In this document: positions 1 through 7,760 of the stretch, one piece after another
How the letters are laid out: the number at the start of each line of letters is the position of its first letter
How positions within the stretch are numbered: position 1 is the first letter of the stretch
Origin: Maribrevibacterium harenarium
GTDB lineage: Bacteria > Pseudomonadota > Gammaproteobacteria > Pseudomonadales > Marinomonadaceae
DNA length: 64,000 bases
Assembly: GCF_006385675.1 (NCBI RefSeq)
Contig: NZ_VFRR01000015.1
Location: forward strand, 1-64,000
Direction: 5' to 3'
Made by a program: the position numbers and the translations under genes
The notes under the pieces: model-generated
Told to the model about the DNA's origin: nothing
Databases searched by the model: none
What the model saw: the letters and a program-made list of their open reading frames with translations, nothing else

Positions 1-78
1 GCATTCATATTGTGTGCTCCGTGGATGAATAGACGAAACACAGTTTGGGCGGGGTTAAGCGCGAAAACTAGAGGCTGA

Positions 79-294
79 TTTAGTGACGCTTACGGTGAAA
101 CTATAGGAGAATATCGCTTTCCCGCGTCCCAGGTAAGCTGCCCAGCTTTCGGTGGCCCTGACAACCGACACCTCTATGTTACTACTGCTGCTGAAGGTTT
201 AACTGCTGAGCAAATTGCCGGGGAACAGGCTGGCCAAGTATTCGTTACGCAAACAGAATGCTCCGGTAAACCGGAGCCTCAAGTTATCCTTTAA
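79..294 (+). pseudogene. 3' remnant of an SMP-30/gluconolactonase-type sugar lactonase
   Basis: The frame ending in TAA at 292-294 encodes about 71 residues that look like the end of an SMP-30/gluconolactonase/LRE beta-propeller: EYRFPASQVSCPAFGG, then a PDNRHLYVTTA strand typical of the last blade. The same frame is closed by TGA at 76-78, and the other two frames also carry stops in the first 80 bases, so the upstream part of the propeller is not present as an open frame. Complete family members are about 290 residues. There is no start codon with a ribosome site. I read it as a decayed or recombined fragment. A sequencing frameshift near base 70 is possible but would still need an open frame upstream. 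Lactonases of this family hydrolyse sugar lactones, which fits the sugar-like catabolic genes beside it. Confidence 0.6.
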
Positions 295-299
295 AATTT

Positions 300-321
300 A
301 GACCCTCTTAGTGGAGGGTCT
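300..321. terminator. Stem-loop between lactonase remnant and dioxygenase gene
   Basis: Perfect 8-bp inverted repeat AGACCCTC/GAGGGTCT with a 6-base loop. On the minus strand it is followed by TAAATTTTAAA, so it could end transcription of the dioxygenase gene that stops at 396. There is no good T-run on the plus strand. Confidence 0.45.
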
Positions 322-395
322 GACTGCCACCTGCTGTAGTCTGAAGATTAGGCTAGGCAACACCATTCAATTATCTACTAGCCACGTAATTGCCA

Positions 396-1376
396 TTATT
401 TAAAAGAAATAGAAGCCAATATACGGCGTTCGCCTTCAAATGGCTGCCGGGCATGAAGTACAGTGTGGTTGTTCACCCACAGCACATCTCCAGCTTGCCA
501 AGGAAAGTTGACGCATAGTTCGTCCATTTCTTGCACGAGTTGATCCAATACCGCTTCATCCATGGGTTCACCATCAGCAGTGGTCACCGCCTTTTTACCC
601 TCATTGCGGGCGTCGTTCCAACCGGTAAAAACAGCCACAATAGAGTTGAAAAAGACCTTTTGTTGAGTTTCTTCATCAAAGCGAATTGCAGGCAGAACGC
701 GAGTCTCGGTACGCACGTCGCCATTTTCTAACCATTCCCAATTCATGCCAGCTTCGCGCATTTTTTCTTCCGCCTGTTCTTTTGTCGTAACATGAAAAGT
801 GTCTTTCCACGAACGGCCTATAGCTGAGCTATTGTCGGTTGTTTCTGGCATTACCCGTACATAGCGCACCCCCTGTTCTTCCACCTTCTTGGCGAATTCT
901 GGGGCGATCTCAAAGAAGCGTTGGCAGATCTCTGCAGAGTGCAGTATAGAGGTTGCACCGCCTTTGGCAGCGGAGGTTTCGCAATAGAAGAAAATATAAC
1001 CAGGAGGTGTCGGAACTTGCGCCATTTCGTGGTGGAATGGGATTTTCTCCGAGGCTGGGGATTCATTCGCCGTCACAATGCGCGATTGCGTAACTTGAGC
1101 CCGGGGAGCAGCGCCGCCCACATAAGGCATATTTTGATAATCCGTTTGATCTAGCATTTGCTCAAAATCTTCGGAGCTAGCCACAGGAAAGCCTCGGAAT
1201 AGAAGTGTCCCGTGTTTAATCAAATGATTATGTAGTTCTGTTTTATGCTCGGATATCCACTGAAGAAACGCGGCTTTGTCTGTTTTTACGGCATCGTTAT
1301 GTGGTACCACCAGTAATGGAAAATCCAACCCATTTACTTGTTTTTGTTCTGCAAGTTTGGAAATTGCCACACTCAT
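396..1376 (-). CDS. TauD/TfdA-family Fe(II)/2-oxoglutarate-dependent dioxygenase
   Basis: 326 residues, cytosolic. Enzymes of this fold use Fe(II), O2 and 2-oxoglutarate to hydroxylate a substrate; TauD-type members hydroxylate the carbon bearing a sulfonate and so release sulfite and an aldehyde. The iron ligands are visible as H115-x-E117 (in PFHHEMA) and H308 (in HTVLHARQPF), with arginines at 317-318 placed to bind 2-oxoglutarate. HxE instead of HxD resembles the clavaminate-synthase branch. GGGGAG lies just upstream of the ATG. The gene is alone downstream of a 174-bp AT-rich promoter region that carries the GntR-type operator repeats. Neighbours (TRAP importer, aldo/keto reductase, YeiH-type exporter) suggest a sulfonated sugar or similar organosulfonate as substrate. 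The substrate itself is inferred, not seen. Confidence 0.85.
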   Translation of the reverse strand: MSVAISKLAEQKQVNGLDFPLLVVPHNDAVKTDKAAFLQWISEHKTELHNHLIKHGTLLFRGFPVASSEDFEQMLDQTDYQNMPYVGGAAPRAQVTQSRIVTANESPASEKIPFHHEMAQVPTPPGYIFFYCETSAAKGGATSILHSAEICQRFFEIAPEFAKKVEEQGVRYVRVMPETTDNSSAIGRSWKDTFHVTTKEQAEEKMREAGMNWEWLENGDVRTETRVLPAIRFDEETQQKVFFNSIVAVFTGWNDARNEGKKAVTTADGEPMDEAVLDQLVQEMDELCVNFPWQAGDVLWVNNHTVLHARQPFEGERRILASISFK

Positions 1377-1411
1377 AATTGCTCCCCTAAATTGCTACTA
1401 ATTAAATAAAG

Positions 1412-1449
1412 AATTCATTTATTGATATGAATCAATAGTAGATGAATTA
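1412..1449. promoter_or_regulatory. Imperfect inverted repeat, likely GntR operator at the dioxygenase promoter
   Basis: AATTCATTTATTGAT faces ATCAATAGTAGATGAATT across a short spacer. The right arm differs from the 24-bp repeats at 1480 and 3570 by two central bases (GTAG for GTGA), so it looks like a second copy of the same binding site. It lies 36-73 bp upstream of the dioxygenase start, where a repressor or activator would act. Confidence 0.5.
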
Positions 1450-1479
1450 TAAATCACTCTAATCGCTGCTGAGAAAAAA

Positions 1480-1543
1480 GTAAATCAATAGTGAATGAAT
1501 TTTATGTAAATTTTACCTTTTCCATTCTTAGCTATTGATTTAC
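1480..1543. promoter_or_regulatory. 24-bp operator copy A (1480-1503) and facing half-copy (1532-1543)
   Basis: Bases 1480-1503 are the exact reverse complement of 3570-3593. The first 12 bases, GTAAATCAATAG, recur as the perfect inverted copy CTATTGATTTAC at 1532-1543, 40 bp away. The stretch lies between the end of the oxidoreductase gene (1551) and the start of the dioxygenase (1376). I infer a binding site for the GntR regulator at 2706-3422, because the only other exact copy is in that regulator's own divergent promoter. Confidence 0.6.
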
Positions 1544-1550
1544 TTATATT

Positions 1551-2675
1551 TTATTTAAACGAAAAGCCGGACTCAGTGATCTCGACAGCCTGACCCGTTT
1601 GCGCAGAATGCTGGGCAGCTAAGCCTATTACCACTGCTTTTAGTCCGTCTTCGATCGAGACATCAACAGGTTGCCGTTGTGTGACTGCCGCGAAGAAACC
1701 AACGTGCTGATAATAGGTCGAGCCGTTATGGTCTCCGGCGGCTAACAGCGTATCATCGACGGGGATGTCGGCCTCAATTGGCCCTTTGGGATGGCGCGGG
1801 CTGAGTATGACCTTGGGTACCGGTGCCTCACCTAGCGTTTCAGTTGGCCAGAAGCGTCCAGGTCCTGGTACAAAGCATTCTAGTTTGGCTGTAGGGCCGA
1901 TGGCGCAGATTTCCTCTTGGTAGCGAGATCCTTCAGCGAACATATTGAGATCCAAGCAAGCACGTTTACCGTTGGCAAAGTCTACGATGACAAAAGCATT
2001 GTCGATGATGTCTGGCGTTTGTCCGGCGTAGCTTTCATCCAAATGATTACAGTCTTGACCGGTTGAGGCGTAAACCCGTTTAGCTTCACTTTGTGTGAGC
2101 AAGCGCATTAGGTCGAAAAAGTGACAGCATTTTTCTACCAGTGTACCGCCGGTTTTAGCGTTGAAACGATTCCAGTCATCCACTTTTTCTAGGAATGGGA
2201 AGCGGTGCTCGCGGATATTGAGCATCTTCAGGTCACCGATATCGCCAGCGAGTAATTGTTCTCGAAATTTCGCAACGGGTGGCATATAGCGGTATTCCAT
2301 TGCAACCCAAACTGGCGCAGGATGGCGACTGGCAGCTGCCCGTACCTTTGCTATTTGATCCAGACTACTTACTACTGGTTTTTCCACCAAAATGGGGAGG
2401 TGAGTACGTTCGAATAATGTCAGTAGTTGGTCTGCGTGCTGGTAGTTGGGTGTAGCGATTACCAGGGCCTCAAGTTTCAGGTCAGCCTTCAGCATTTCTT
2501 CCAGCGTGTCAAAAAAGATCGCATCGGGCACCAATTGCAAACAGCTTTGCCGCATCTGAGCGTTGGGCTCAGTGATCGCAACGACTTCAGCTCCGTCTAT
2601 AAGGGCAAGGTTGCGCAGGTGCTCCTGCCCCATCATGCCACAACCCAGAATGCCGTACCGGACGGTTTTTCCCAT
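1551..2675 (-). CDS. Gfo/Idh/MocA-family sugar oxidoreductase
   Basis: 374 residues, cytosolic. The N-terminal Rossmann fold has the dinucleotide motif GILGCGMMG (residues 8-16), and the family EKP motif with its catalytic lysine is at 98-100 (LVEKPV). The C-terminal alpha/beta domain has GGTLVEKCCHFFD, the GGxxxxxxxH substrate motif. Members oxidise or reduce sugars, inositols and their derivatives with NAD(P). Length is normal. AGAGG precedes the ATG. It follows the GntR regulator by 30 bp on the same strand, so the two are probably co-transcribed. In this island it may oxidise the sugar or sugar-sulfonate substrate, or process the dioxygenase product; the sequence does not decide which. 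Confidence 0.88.
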   Translation of the reverse strand: MGKTVRYGILGCGMMGQEHLRNLALIDGAEVVAITEPNAQMRQSCLQLVPDAIFFDTLEEMLKADLKLEALVIATPNYQHADQLLTLFERTHLPILVEKPVVSSLDQIAKVRAAASRHPAPVWVAMEYRYMPPVAKFREQLLAGDIGDLKMLNIREHRFPFLEKVDDWNRFNAKTGGTLVEKCCHFFDLMRLLTQSEAKRVYASTGQDCNHLDESYAGQTPDIIDNAFVIVDFANGKRACLDLNMFAEGSRYQEEICAIGPTAKLECFVPGPGRFWPTETLGEAPVPKVILSPRHPKGPIEADIPVDDTLLAAGDHNGSTYYQHVGFFAAVTQRQPVDVSIEDGLKAVVIGLAAQHSAQTGQAVEITESGFSFK

Positions 2676-2705
2676 GGTATAAACCTCTTATTGTTATGAG
2701 TTGGT

Positions 2706-3422
2706 TTAATGCCATCGGGCAATGTACCTACATCTGGTTGGGTCATACCAAGTAAAAGAAAATTCCTCGATAAGACCCTCATTCGACCAGCTGCGACGAT
2801 GCACCTTTGGCAATATTGTTTCTTGGGGTAATCCCAAGTGATCTGTCACCCAATTTGGAGCGACAGCGCAGTCTATTTCATCCTCTACCCGACTGATCCA
2901 AAACGAAAAGTGATCTCGGTAGTGCAAGTACAAGGATTCATGTAAATCCTTGGGTTTAAGATTTGGAGCGTGGGCATGCTTAAACCAAATTTGCTCCATT
3001 GCAACAAGCTCCCGATTTAGGTAACGGGCTCGTTTTACACACCAAAGCTTGTCATCACCCGCTACCCCTAACTGTTGCCGAGCAAAACTATCATCATCTA
3101 TGCTCACAGCGAGAGTATCTGCGGTAGGTACGCCGCCTCCGGTAAGTGTTTCCAAATGAAAAAACTGATAAATGGCGCGTCCCCCCGGAGCTCGCTTTAC
3201 ATAGTTACCAGAGCCCTGGCGACGCTCAAGTAAGCCATCGTCTTCCAATTTTTTCAGTGCTTTACGCAGTGTGCCAACTGCTACTCCAAGGGTTGCCGCA
3301 AGTTCCGCCTCGATTGGCAGACGATCTCCTGCTTGCCAGTGACCGGCAGCGATCTCTCGGTGCAACAATTCACTGATTTGGATGTACAACGGCAACTGTT
3401 TGGTCTTGTTTTTTTTATCCAT
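2706..3422 (-). CDS. GntR/HutC-family transcriptional regulator
   Basis: 238 residues. The N-terminal winged helix-turn-helix (about residues 8-75) reads LPLYIQISELLHREI, then AGDRLPIEAELA, VAVGTLRKALKKLEDDG and ERRQGSGNYV, all typical of GntR. The rest is a UTRA-type ligand-sensing domain of the HutC subfamily, which normally binds a sugar or amino-acid-like effector. It is first in a leftward unit with the oxidoreductase and diverges from the aldo/keto reductase-TRAP operon. The 24-bp sequence at 3570-3593, repeated inverted at the dioxygenase promoter, is the likely operator. Effector unknown; probably the imported substrate or an early intermediate. Confidence 0.88.
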   Translation of the reverse strand: MDKKNKTKQLPLYIQISELLHREIAAGHWQAGDRLPIEAELAATLGVAVGTLRKALKKLEDDGLLERRQGSGNYVKRAPGGRAIYQFFHLETLTGGGVPTADTLAVSIDDDSFARQQLGVAGDDKLWCVKRARYLNRELVAMEQIWFKHAHAPNLKPKDLHESLYLHYRDHFSFWISRVEDEIDCAVAPNWVTDHLGLPQETILPKVHRRSWSNEGLIEEFSFTWYDPTRCRYIARWH

Positions 3423-3569
3423 AGCGCTTTCCGATACTGTGTTTCTGCATTGGTATTATCTTACCTGCCGTTGCTGTCACTGTAAGCATAAAGCGCCATC
3501 GGCGATGATTTTTCCCTACAAAATCGCCGTCATCTGTCTGCATTTTTCCTCTTCGAGGAGATTTTTTTT

Positions 3570-3593
3570 AAAATTCATTCACTATTGATTTAC
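3570..3593. promoter_or_regulatory. 24-bp operator copy C in the regulator/reductase divergent promoter
   Basis: Exact reverse complement of 1480-1503; its 12-base core CTATTGATTTAC also occurs at 1532-1543. It sits 148 bp upstream of the GntR gene start and 143 bp upstream of the reductase start, inside a 313-bp gap (3423-3735) that otherwise holds only AT-rich promoter-like sequence. It is the best candidate for the operator through which the regulator controls the TRAP operon. Confidence 0.65.
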
Positions 3594-3735
3594 ATCATTA
3601 GAATACACTGTTAGGGTAAATATACAAGCTCCTGACAAGCCGATTCCTACTACGGTGTCTATGACGGGAGTCAAAATAAAAACAAATCCAAAGAAAATGG
3701 CCGTTGATAGGCTTTTCGAAATTGGGAGATCCGTA

Positions 3736-4638
3736 ATGCAAAAGGTGCAAATTGGTAGTACACAGGTTCAGTTGAGTCGACTCGTGTATGGCGTGTGGCG
3801 GTTAGCCGATGATAGTGATGTCACTTTGTCTCATGTAAATAAAAAGATCGATTTGTGTCTCGAGCAAGGAATCAGCACCTTTGATCATGCCGATATTTAT
3901 GGCGACTACGAGTGTGAACAGTTATTCGGCCGTGCTCTAGCTACTGGCGGGGCTCGACGGGAACAGATGCAATTAGTGTCAAAGTGCGACATTGCACTGT
4001 TATCCGAGAAATTCCCAAATCGCCGAGTCAAATTTTACGATACCAGCCCAACTTACATTACTCAGAGTGTGGAGCAAAGCTTACGTAACCTGCATACCGA
4101 CTATCTAGATTTGCTTTTGATTCATCGTCCAGACCCGTTTATGGATGCGGCGCAAACGGGAGCAGCATTAGATGCTCTTGTGGACAGTGGCAAGGTACGT
4201 GCAGTAGGAGTGTCGAATTTCAATGTATGGGACTGGCGTTTGCTACAAGCGAATATGCGTCATCAATTAGCGGTCAATCAAGTGGAGATGAGCCTCCTCA
4301 AACAGGATGCCTTCATTGATGGCACCCTAAGTGCCATGCAGATTGATGGTTTAACACCAATGGCTTGGTCACCTTTAGGTGGTGGGGCACTATTCGGGGA
4401 TACGCCTGCTGCCCAGAGACTGCGTGATGTCTTTCATAAAATCTCGGCAATTACTGGTGTGACTGACGATCATATTGCGCTAGCTTGGTTGTTGGCACAC
4501 CCTGCGAATATCTTGCCAGTAGTCGGCACCAACAATTTAGAACGAATCCAAAAACTGTCCCAAGCAGTAAGCGTTCATATGGAAAGGGAAACTTGGTTTG
4601 AACTCTGGACTGCTGCTAACGGACAAGAAGTGCCTTAA
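3736..4638 (+). CDS. Aldo/keto reductase, YdhF type
   Basis: 300 residues from the ATG at 3736, chosen because GGGAG lies 7 bases upstream; an open frame extends 27 codons further up but has no ribosome site and does not match the family. The AKR tetrad is visible: D50 and Y55 in FDHADIY, K83 in VSKCDI and H130 in LLIHRPDP. Overall it follows the E. coli YdhF pattern, including GVSNF, the NQVE strand and PMAWSPLGGG. These are NADPH-dependent cytosolic reductases of aldehydes or ketoses. As the first gene of the operon with the TRAP importer, it could reduce the aldehyde left after dioxygenase desulfonation, as the AKR SmoB does with 6-oxo-glucose in another sulfoquinovose pathway. That role is inference. 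Confidence 0.85.
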   Translation: MQKVQIGSTQVQLSRLVYGVWRLADDSDVTLSHVNKKIDLCLEQGISTFDHADIYGDYECEQLFGRALATGGARREQMQLVSKCDIALLSEKFPNRRVKFYDTSPTYITQSVEQSLRNLHTDYLDLLLIHRPDPFMDAAQTGAALDALVDSGKVRAVGVSNFNVWDWRLLQANMRHQLAVNQVEMSLLKQDAFIDGTLSAMQIDGLTPMAWSPLGGGALFGDTPAAQRLRDVFHKISAITGVTDDHIALAWLLAHPANILPVVGTNNLERIQKLSQAVSVHMERETWFELWTAANGQEVP

Positions 4639-4680
4639 GACTATTCGAAAAAAAGAATAACAAGATTGGGAGAACGTCTC

Positions 4681-5235
4681 ATGGCTCTGTTACACACTTT
4701 GGTGGCGTGGTTAACGTCCCTTAATTTGCTGCTACATCGCATCGGTAGAAATATTGCTTGGATATTGGTTGCGCTAATGATTAGCGTGATTCTGTTGCAG
4801 GTATTTTGTCGTTATGTATTGGGTAATGCTCTGCCTTGGCCAGAAGAAGCGGCTCGGGCACTTATGATTTGGATGATGGCGATGGTGGCTGGAGAGGCCT
4901 ATCGTAAGGGCTCTTTCGTTGCCATTGACATGTTTCTCTATGCCTTACCCAGAAGAGCGTCAAGTTTGCTAAAGCTTTTGCTCTTACTCACTGCTGGTGC
5001 TGTCTTGGTAAAACTTTCCATGATGGGGGTTGAGTTCTTCGAGCGAGGATTCCGCTCCCGTGCCGCCTCCATTCATATTTCACGTGCATGGATCTATTTG
5101 GCAATGCCGGTGTGTTTTATCACCATGCTGCTGGCGAATATCGAATTATGCCTCAGGGAAATTGGGGTGTTGTTTGGGCGTCGAGACGATTTTGCATTAC
5201 GCGGCGAAGTACGTGCTGACGCTACAGCAGACTAA
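4681..5235 (+). CDS. TRAP transporter small permease (DctQ family)
   Basis: 184 residues from ATG 4681, preceded by GGGAG; an upstream TTG at 4666 overlaps that ribosome site and is unlikely to be used. Four hydrophobic segments are visible (about residues 22-45, 60-80, 97-118, 135-160), with the DctQ signature FCRYVLGNALPWPEE after the first. It forms the membrane complex with the large permease 49 bp downstream and docks the periplasmic binding protein. Length is normal for the family. Confidence 0.9.
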   Translation: MALLHTLVAWLTSLNLLLHRIGRNIAWILVALMISVILLQVFCRYVLGNALPWPEEAARALMIWMMAMVAGEAYRKGSFVAIDMFLYALPRRASSLLKLLLLLTAGAVLVKLSMMGVEFFERGFRSRAASIHISRAWIYLAMPVCFITMLLANIELCLREIGVLFGRRDDFALRGEVRADATAD

Positions 5236-5284
5236 TCAATAAGCTCATCTGACAGAACTTACAATAACAACAAGAGACAAAACT

Positions 5285-6574
5285 ATGTTAGCGCTGTTCT
5301 TACCTCTATTTTTAATTCTGCTGCTTATCGGGATGCCGGTCTTTTTCGCCATGTTGGCAGCGCCGGGAATTATGCTGTACGCCACCGGTATGGAACGGGA
5401 CATTTCCCTACTATTTCGGAATATCTACAACGGTATAGACTCCTTTCCGTTAATGGCCATTCCGTTCTTCATGTTGGCCGGAGAACTGATGAATCGGGGT
5501 GGCATTACGATGAATCTGGTGCAGTTTTCCCAATCATTTATTGGTCATGTTCGCGGCGGGTTGGCTCACGTCAACATCCTATCTAGTATGCTATTTGCCG
5601 GACTTTCCGGTTCAGCAGTAGCTGATACTTCGGCAATTGGCTCGATGATGATTCCAGCCATGGAGAAGAATGGCTATTCGCGTAAATTCGCAACGGCTAT
5701 CACCGCAGCTTCTTCGGTAATCGGACCAATAATCCCCCCATCCGGCATTATGATTATTTATGCCTATACCATGGAAGTCTCAGTAGCCGCCTTATTTGCC
5801 GCTGGTATCGTCCCTGGAATCTTAATTGGCCTCGGACTGATGGCCATGGTTGCCATGATGGCGAAGAAATATGATTTTCCGGTGGCTGGCCCCAAAGCAA
5901 CTTGGCGTGAGCGGGGGAGTGCCACACGTAACGCGGTGTTTCCTTTATTCGCTCCGGTGATTATCTTGGGGGGAATTATTGGTGGTGTGTTCACACCAAC
6001 AGAGGCATCTGCCGTAGCGACTGCCTATGCATTGATTATCAGTGTGTGGGTAATGAAAACGGTCAAGCTGAAGGATTTACCGGATATCTTTATTAAAGGA
6101 GCCAAAGCATCAGCTGTTGTGTTGCTGCTAGTTGGGTCCGCTATTGCTTTTAAAACGGTCGTTAGCCTGTCTCACAGCGCAGAGATTCTCGCAAATTGGG
6201 TGTTAACCATAAGTGAAAACCCACTAATGCTACTGTTTTTGATCAATATCCTGTTGTTCATTGTCGGTATGTTTTTAGATGCTGGTCCGGCCATCATTAT
6301 CTTAGGGCCGATTCTGGGACCCATCTTTGTCAATCTGGGAATCGATCCAATTCATTTTGCCATCATTATGAGCGTGAATCTGACCGTGGGACTGGCTACG
6401 CCACCTATGGGGTTGGTGCTGTTCGTGGCCTCCAGCGTGTCGGGCGAACGCATCGAAACTATCTCCCGAGCAATTCTGCCGTTTTTGGCAGTCGAAGTTG
6501 CCGTCATATTTCTGGTGACTTTCTTCCCATCTCTATCGATGACAGTACCTAGATTACTAGGGCTGGCGACCTGA
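5285..6574 (+). CDS. TRAP transporter large permease (DctM family)
   Basis: 429 residues, about 11-12 membrane segments, the usual length for DctM. Family landmarks include PLMAIPFFMLAGELMNRGG near residue 55, GLSGSAVADTSAIGSMMIP near 105, SSVIGPIIPPSGIMIIYA near 143, and FTPTEASAVA near 236. It is the Na+-coupled translocation subunit and works with DctQ upstream and the binding protein downstream. A short AAGAG ribosome site precedes the ATG. Confidence 0.92.
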   Translation: MLALFLPLFLILLLIGMPVFFAMLAAPGIMLYATGMERDISLLFRNIYNGIDSFPLMAIPFFMLAGELMNRGGITMNLVQFSQSFIGHVRGGLAHVNILSSMLFAGLSGSAVADTSAIGSMMIPAMEKNGYSRKFATAITAASSVIGPIIPPSGIMIIYAYTMEVSVAALFAAGIVPGILIGLGLMAMVAMMAKKYDFPVAGPKATWRERGSATRNAVFPLFAPVIILGGIIGGVFTPTEASAVATAYALIISVWVMKTVKLKDLPDIFIKGAKASAVVLLLVGSAIAFKTVVSLSHSAEILANWVLTISENPLMLLFLINILLFIVGMFLDAGPAIIILGPILGPIFVNLGIDPIHFAIIMSVNLTVGLATPPMGLVLFVASSVSGERIETISRAILPFLAVEVAVIFLVTFFPSLSMTVPRLLGLAT

Positions 6575-6615
6575 TAGACATAACGCAAAGCAAAAAACCA
6601 AAAGAGGACTGATCA

Positions 6616-7686
6616 ATGTTCACGAAAACAAAAATAAATGGTGTGGTTGCCGCTACGTTAATTGGTGCTGGAGTTCTGCTATCTGGCTTAAGCCAAGCGG
6701 CGGAGTTTAACCTGCGTGCGGTGGCAAACTCTAACGAGAATGACGAAGACTACGACGGTTTGGTCGTGTTTAAGGACTTTGTAGAATCTCACTCCAATGG
6801 GCGCATCGGTGTAGATATCTATATGGGCACTCAGCTTTGTGGCAACGGTGTAGAATGTCTGGAGGGATTGGAGTATGGATCGCTAGATATTTACATCTCG
6901 ACATCTGGTGGAGCATCAGCCATGTACCCTTATGTACAAGTGTTGGACTTGCCTTATGTACTGCGTGATGACCGTATTGCTGAAGAAGTGCTAACCGGTG
7001 ATTTCACCCGTGAATTACGTAAACAAATTCTCGAAGATTCGGATAATACCGTACGCTTGATGACCATCGGTAACACAGGTGGCTGGCGTAACTTTGCGAA
7101 TACCAAACGTACAATAAAAGAACCGGGTGACCTGAAAGGGTTGAAGATCCGTACCGTGGTATCCGATTTACCGCAGGAGTTAGTACGTTCGTTGGGGGCA
7201 AGCCCAACGCCAATTCCATGGGGTGATTTGTTCACTTCATTCCAAACTGGTGTTGTTGAGGGGTCAAAAAATGGTATCACCGACATCATGGGCATGAAGT
7301 TCACTGATGCTGGTCTCAAATATGTCACCCTAGATGGTCATGCGTACATGTCTGCTCTTTGGTACATGAATAACAATACGTTCATGGACTTGCCTGAAGA
7401 CCTGCGTCGTGTAGTCGTCGACGGTTTTTCAGCCCTGCAACAAGCTACCTTTGCTTCGCCAAAGCGTAAGTCAATCGCGGCATACAAAGCCTTTAATGAA
7501 GCAGGGGGTGAGCTTTATGTACCAACGCCTGAGCAAAAAGCAGAGTTTGCCAAAGCTGCGGCCCCAGTTTATGACTGGTTCAAAGAGAACGTAGAAGACG
7601 GCGAGAAGTGGTACAACCTGCTGAATGATGCCGCGCAAAAAGCGGAGCAAAAAGTCGCAGCCGAGTACGCTGCTGATCTTAAGTAA
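6616..7686 (+). CDS. TRAP transporter periplasmic substrate-binding protein (DctP family)
   Basis: 356 residues. The Sec signal peptide ends near AQAA (about residue 29: GVLLSGLSQAAEFN). The DctP core follows, with GLKIRTVVSD carrying the arginine that salt-bridges an acidic ligand group, and IPWGDLFTSFQTGVVEG downstream. Such arginines bind carboxylates in most studied members; a sulfonate could take the same place. Two cysteines in TQLCGNGVECLEG may form a periplasmic disulfide. RBS AAAGAGGAC. It ends the transporter cistrons and is followed by a hairpin. Confidence 0.92.
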   Translation: MFTKTKINGVVAATLIGAGVLLSGLSQAAEFNLRAVANSNENDEDYDGLVVFKDFVESHSNGRIGVDIYMGTQLCGNGVECLEGLEYGSLDIYISTSGGASAMYPYVQVLDLPYVLRDDRIAEEVLTGDFTRELRKQILEDSDNTVRLMTIGNTGGWRNFANTKRTIKEPGDLKGLKIRTVVSDLPQELVRSLGASPTPIPWGDLFTSFQTGVVEGSKNGITDIMGMKFTDAGLKYVTLDGHAYMSALWYMNNNTFMDLPEDLRRVVVDGFSALQQATFASPKRKSIAAYKAFNEAGGELYVPTPEQKAEFAKAAAPVYDWFKENVEDGEKWYNLLNDAAQKAEQKVAAEYAADLK

Positions 7687-7700
7687 TACCTACTCATATT

Positions 7701-7722
7701 AGGGGCAGTGTTCTCTGCCCCT
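7701..7722 (+). terminator. Stem-loop after the TRAP binding-protein gene
   Basis: AGGGGCAG/CTGCCCCT, 8-bp perfect stem with a 6-base loop followed by TTCTCC. The weak T-run suggests partial termination, or a stem protecting the abundant binding-protein mRNA, with some read-through into the exporter gene. Confidence 0.6.
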
Positions 7723-7760
7723 TTCTCCAACAACTTGATACTTTCCTAAATGGGTGATTT

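Noticed and set aside
3655-3735. 27-codon N-terminal extension of the aldo/keto reductase
   Set aside because: No ribosome site, no match to the family; ATG 3736 with GGGAG is the better start.
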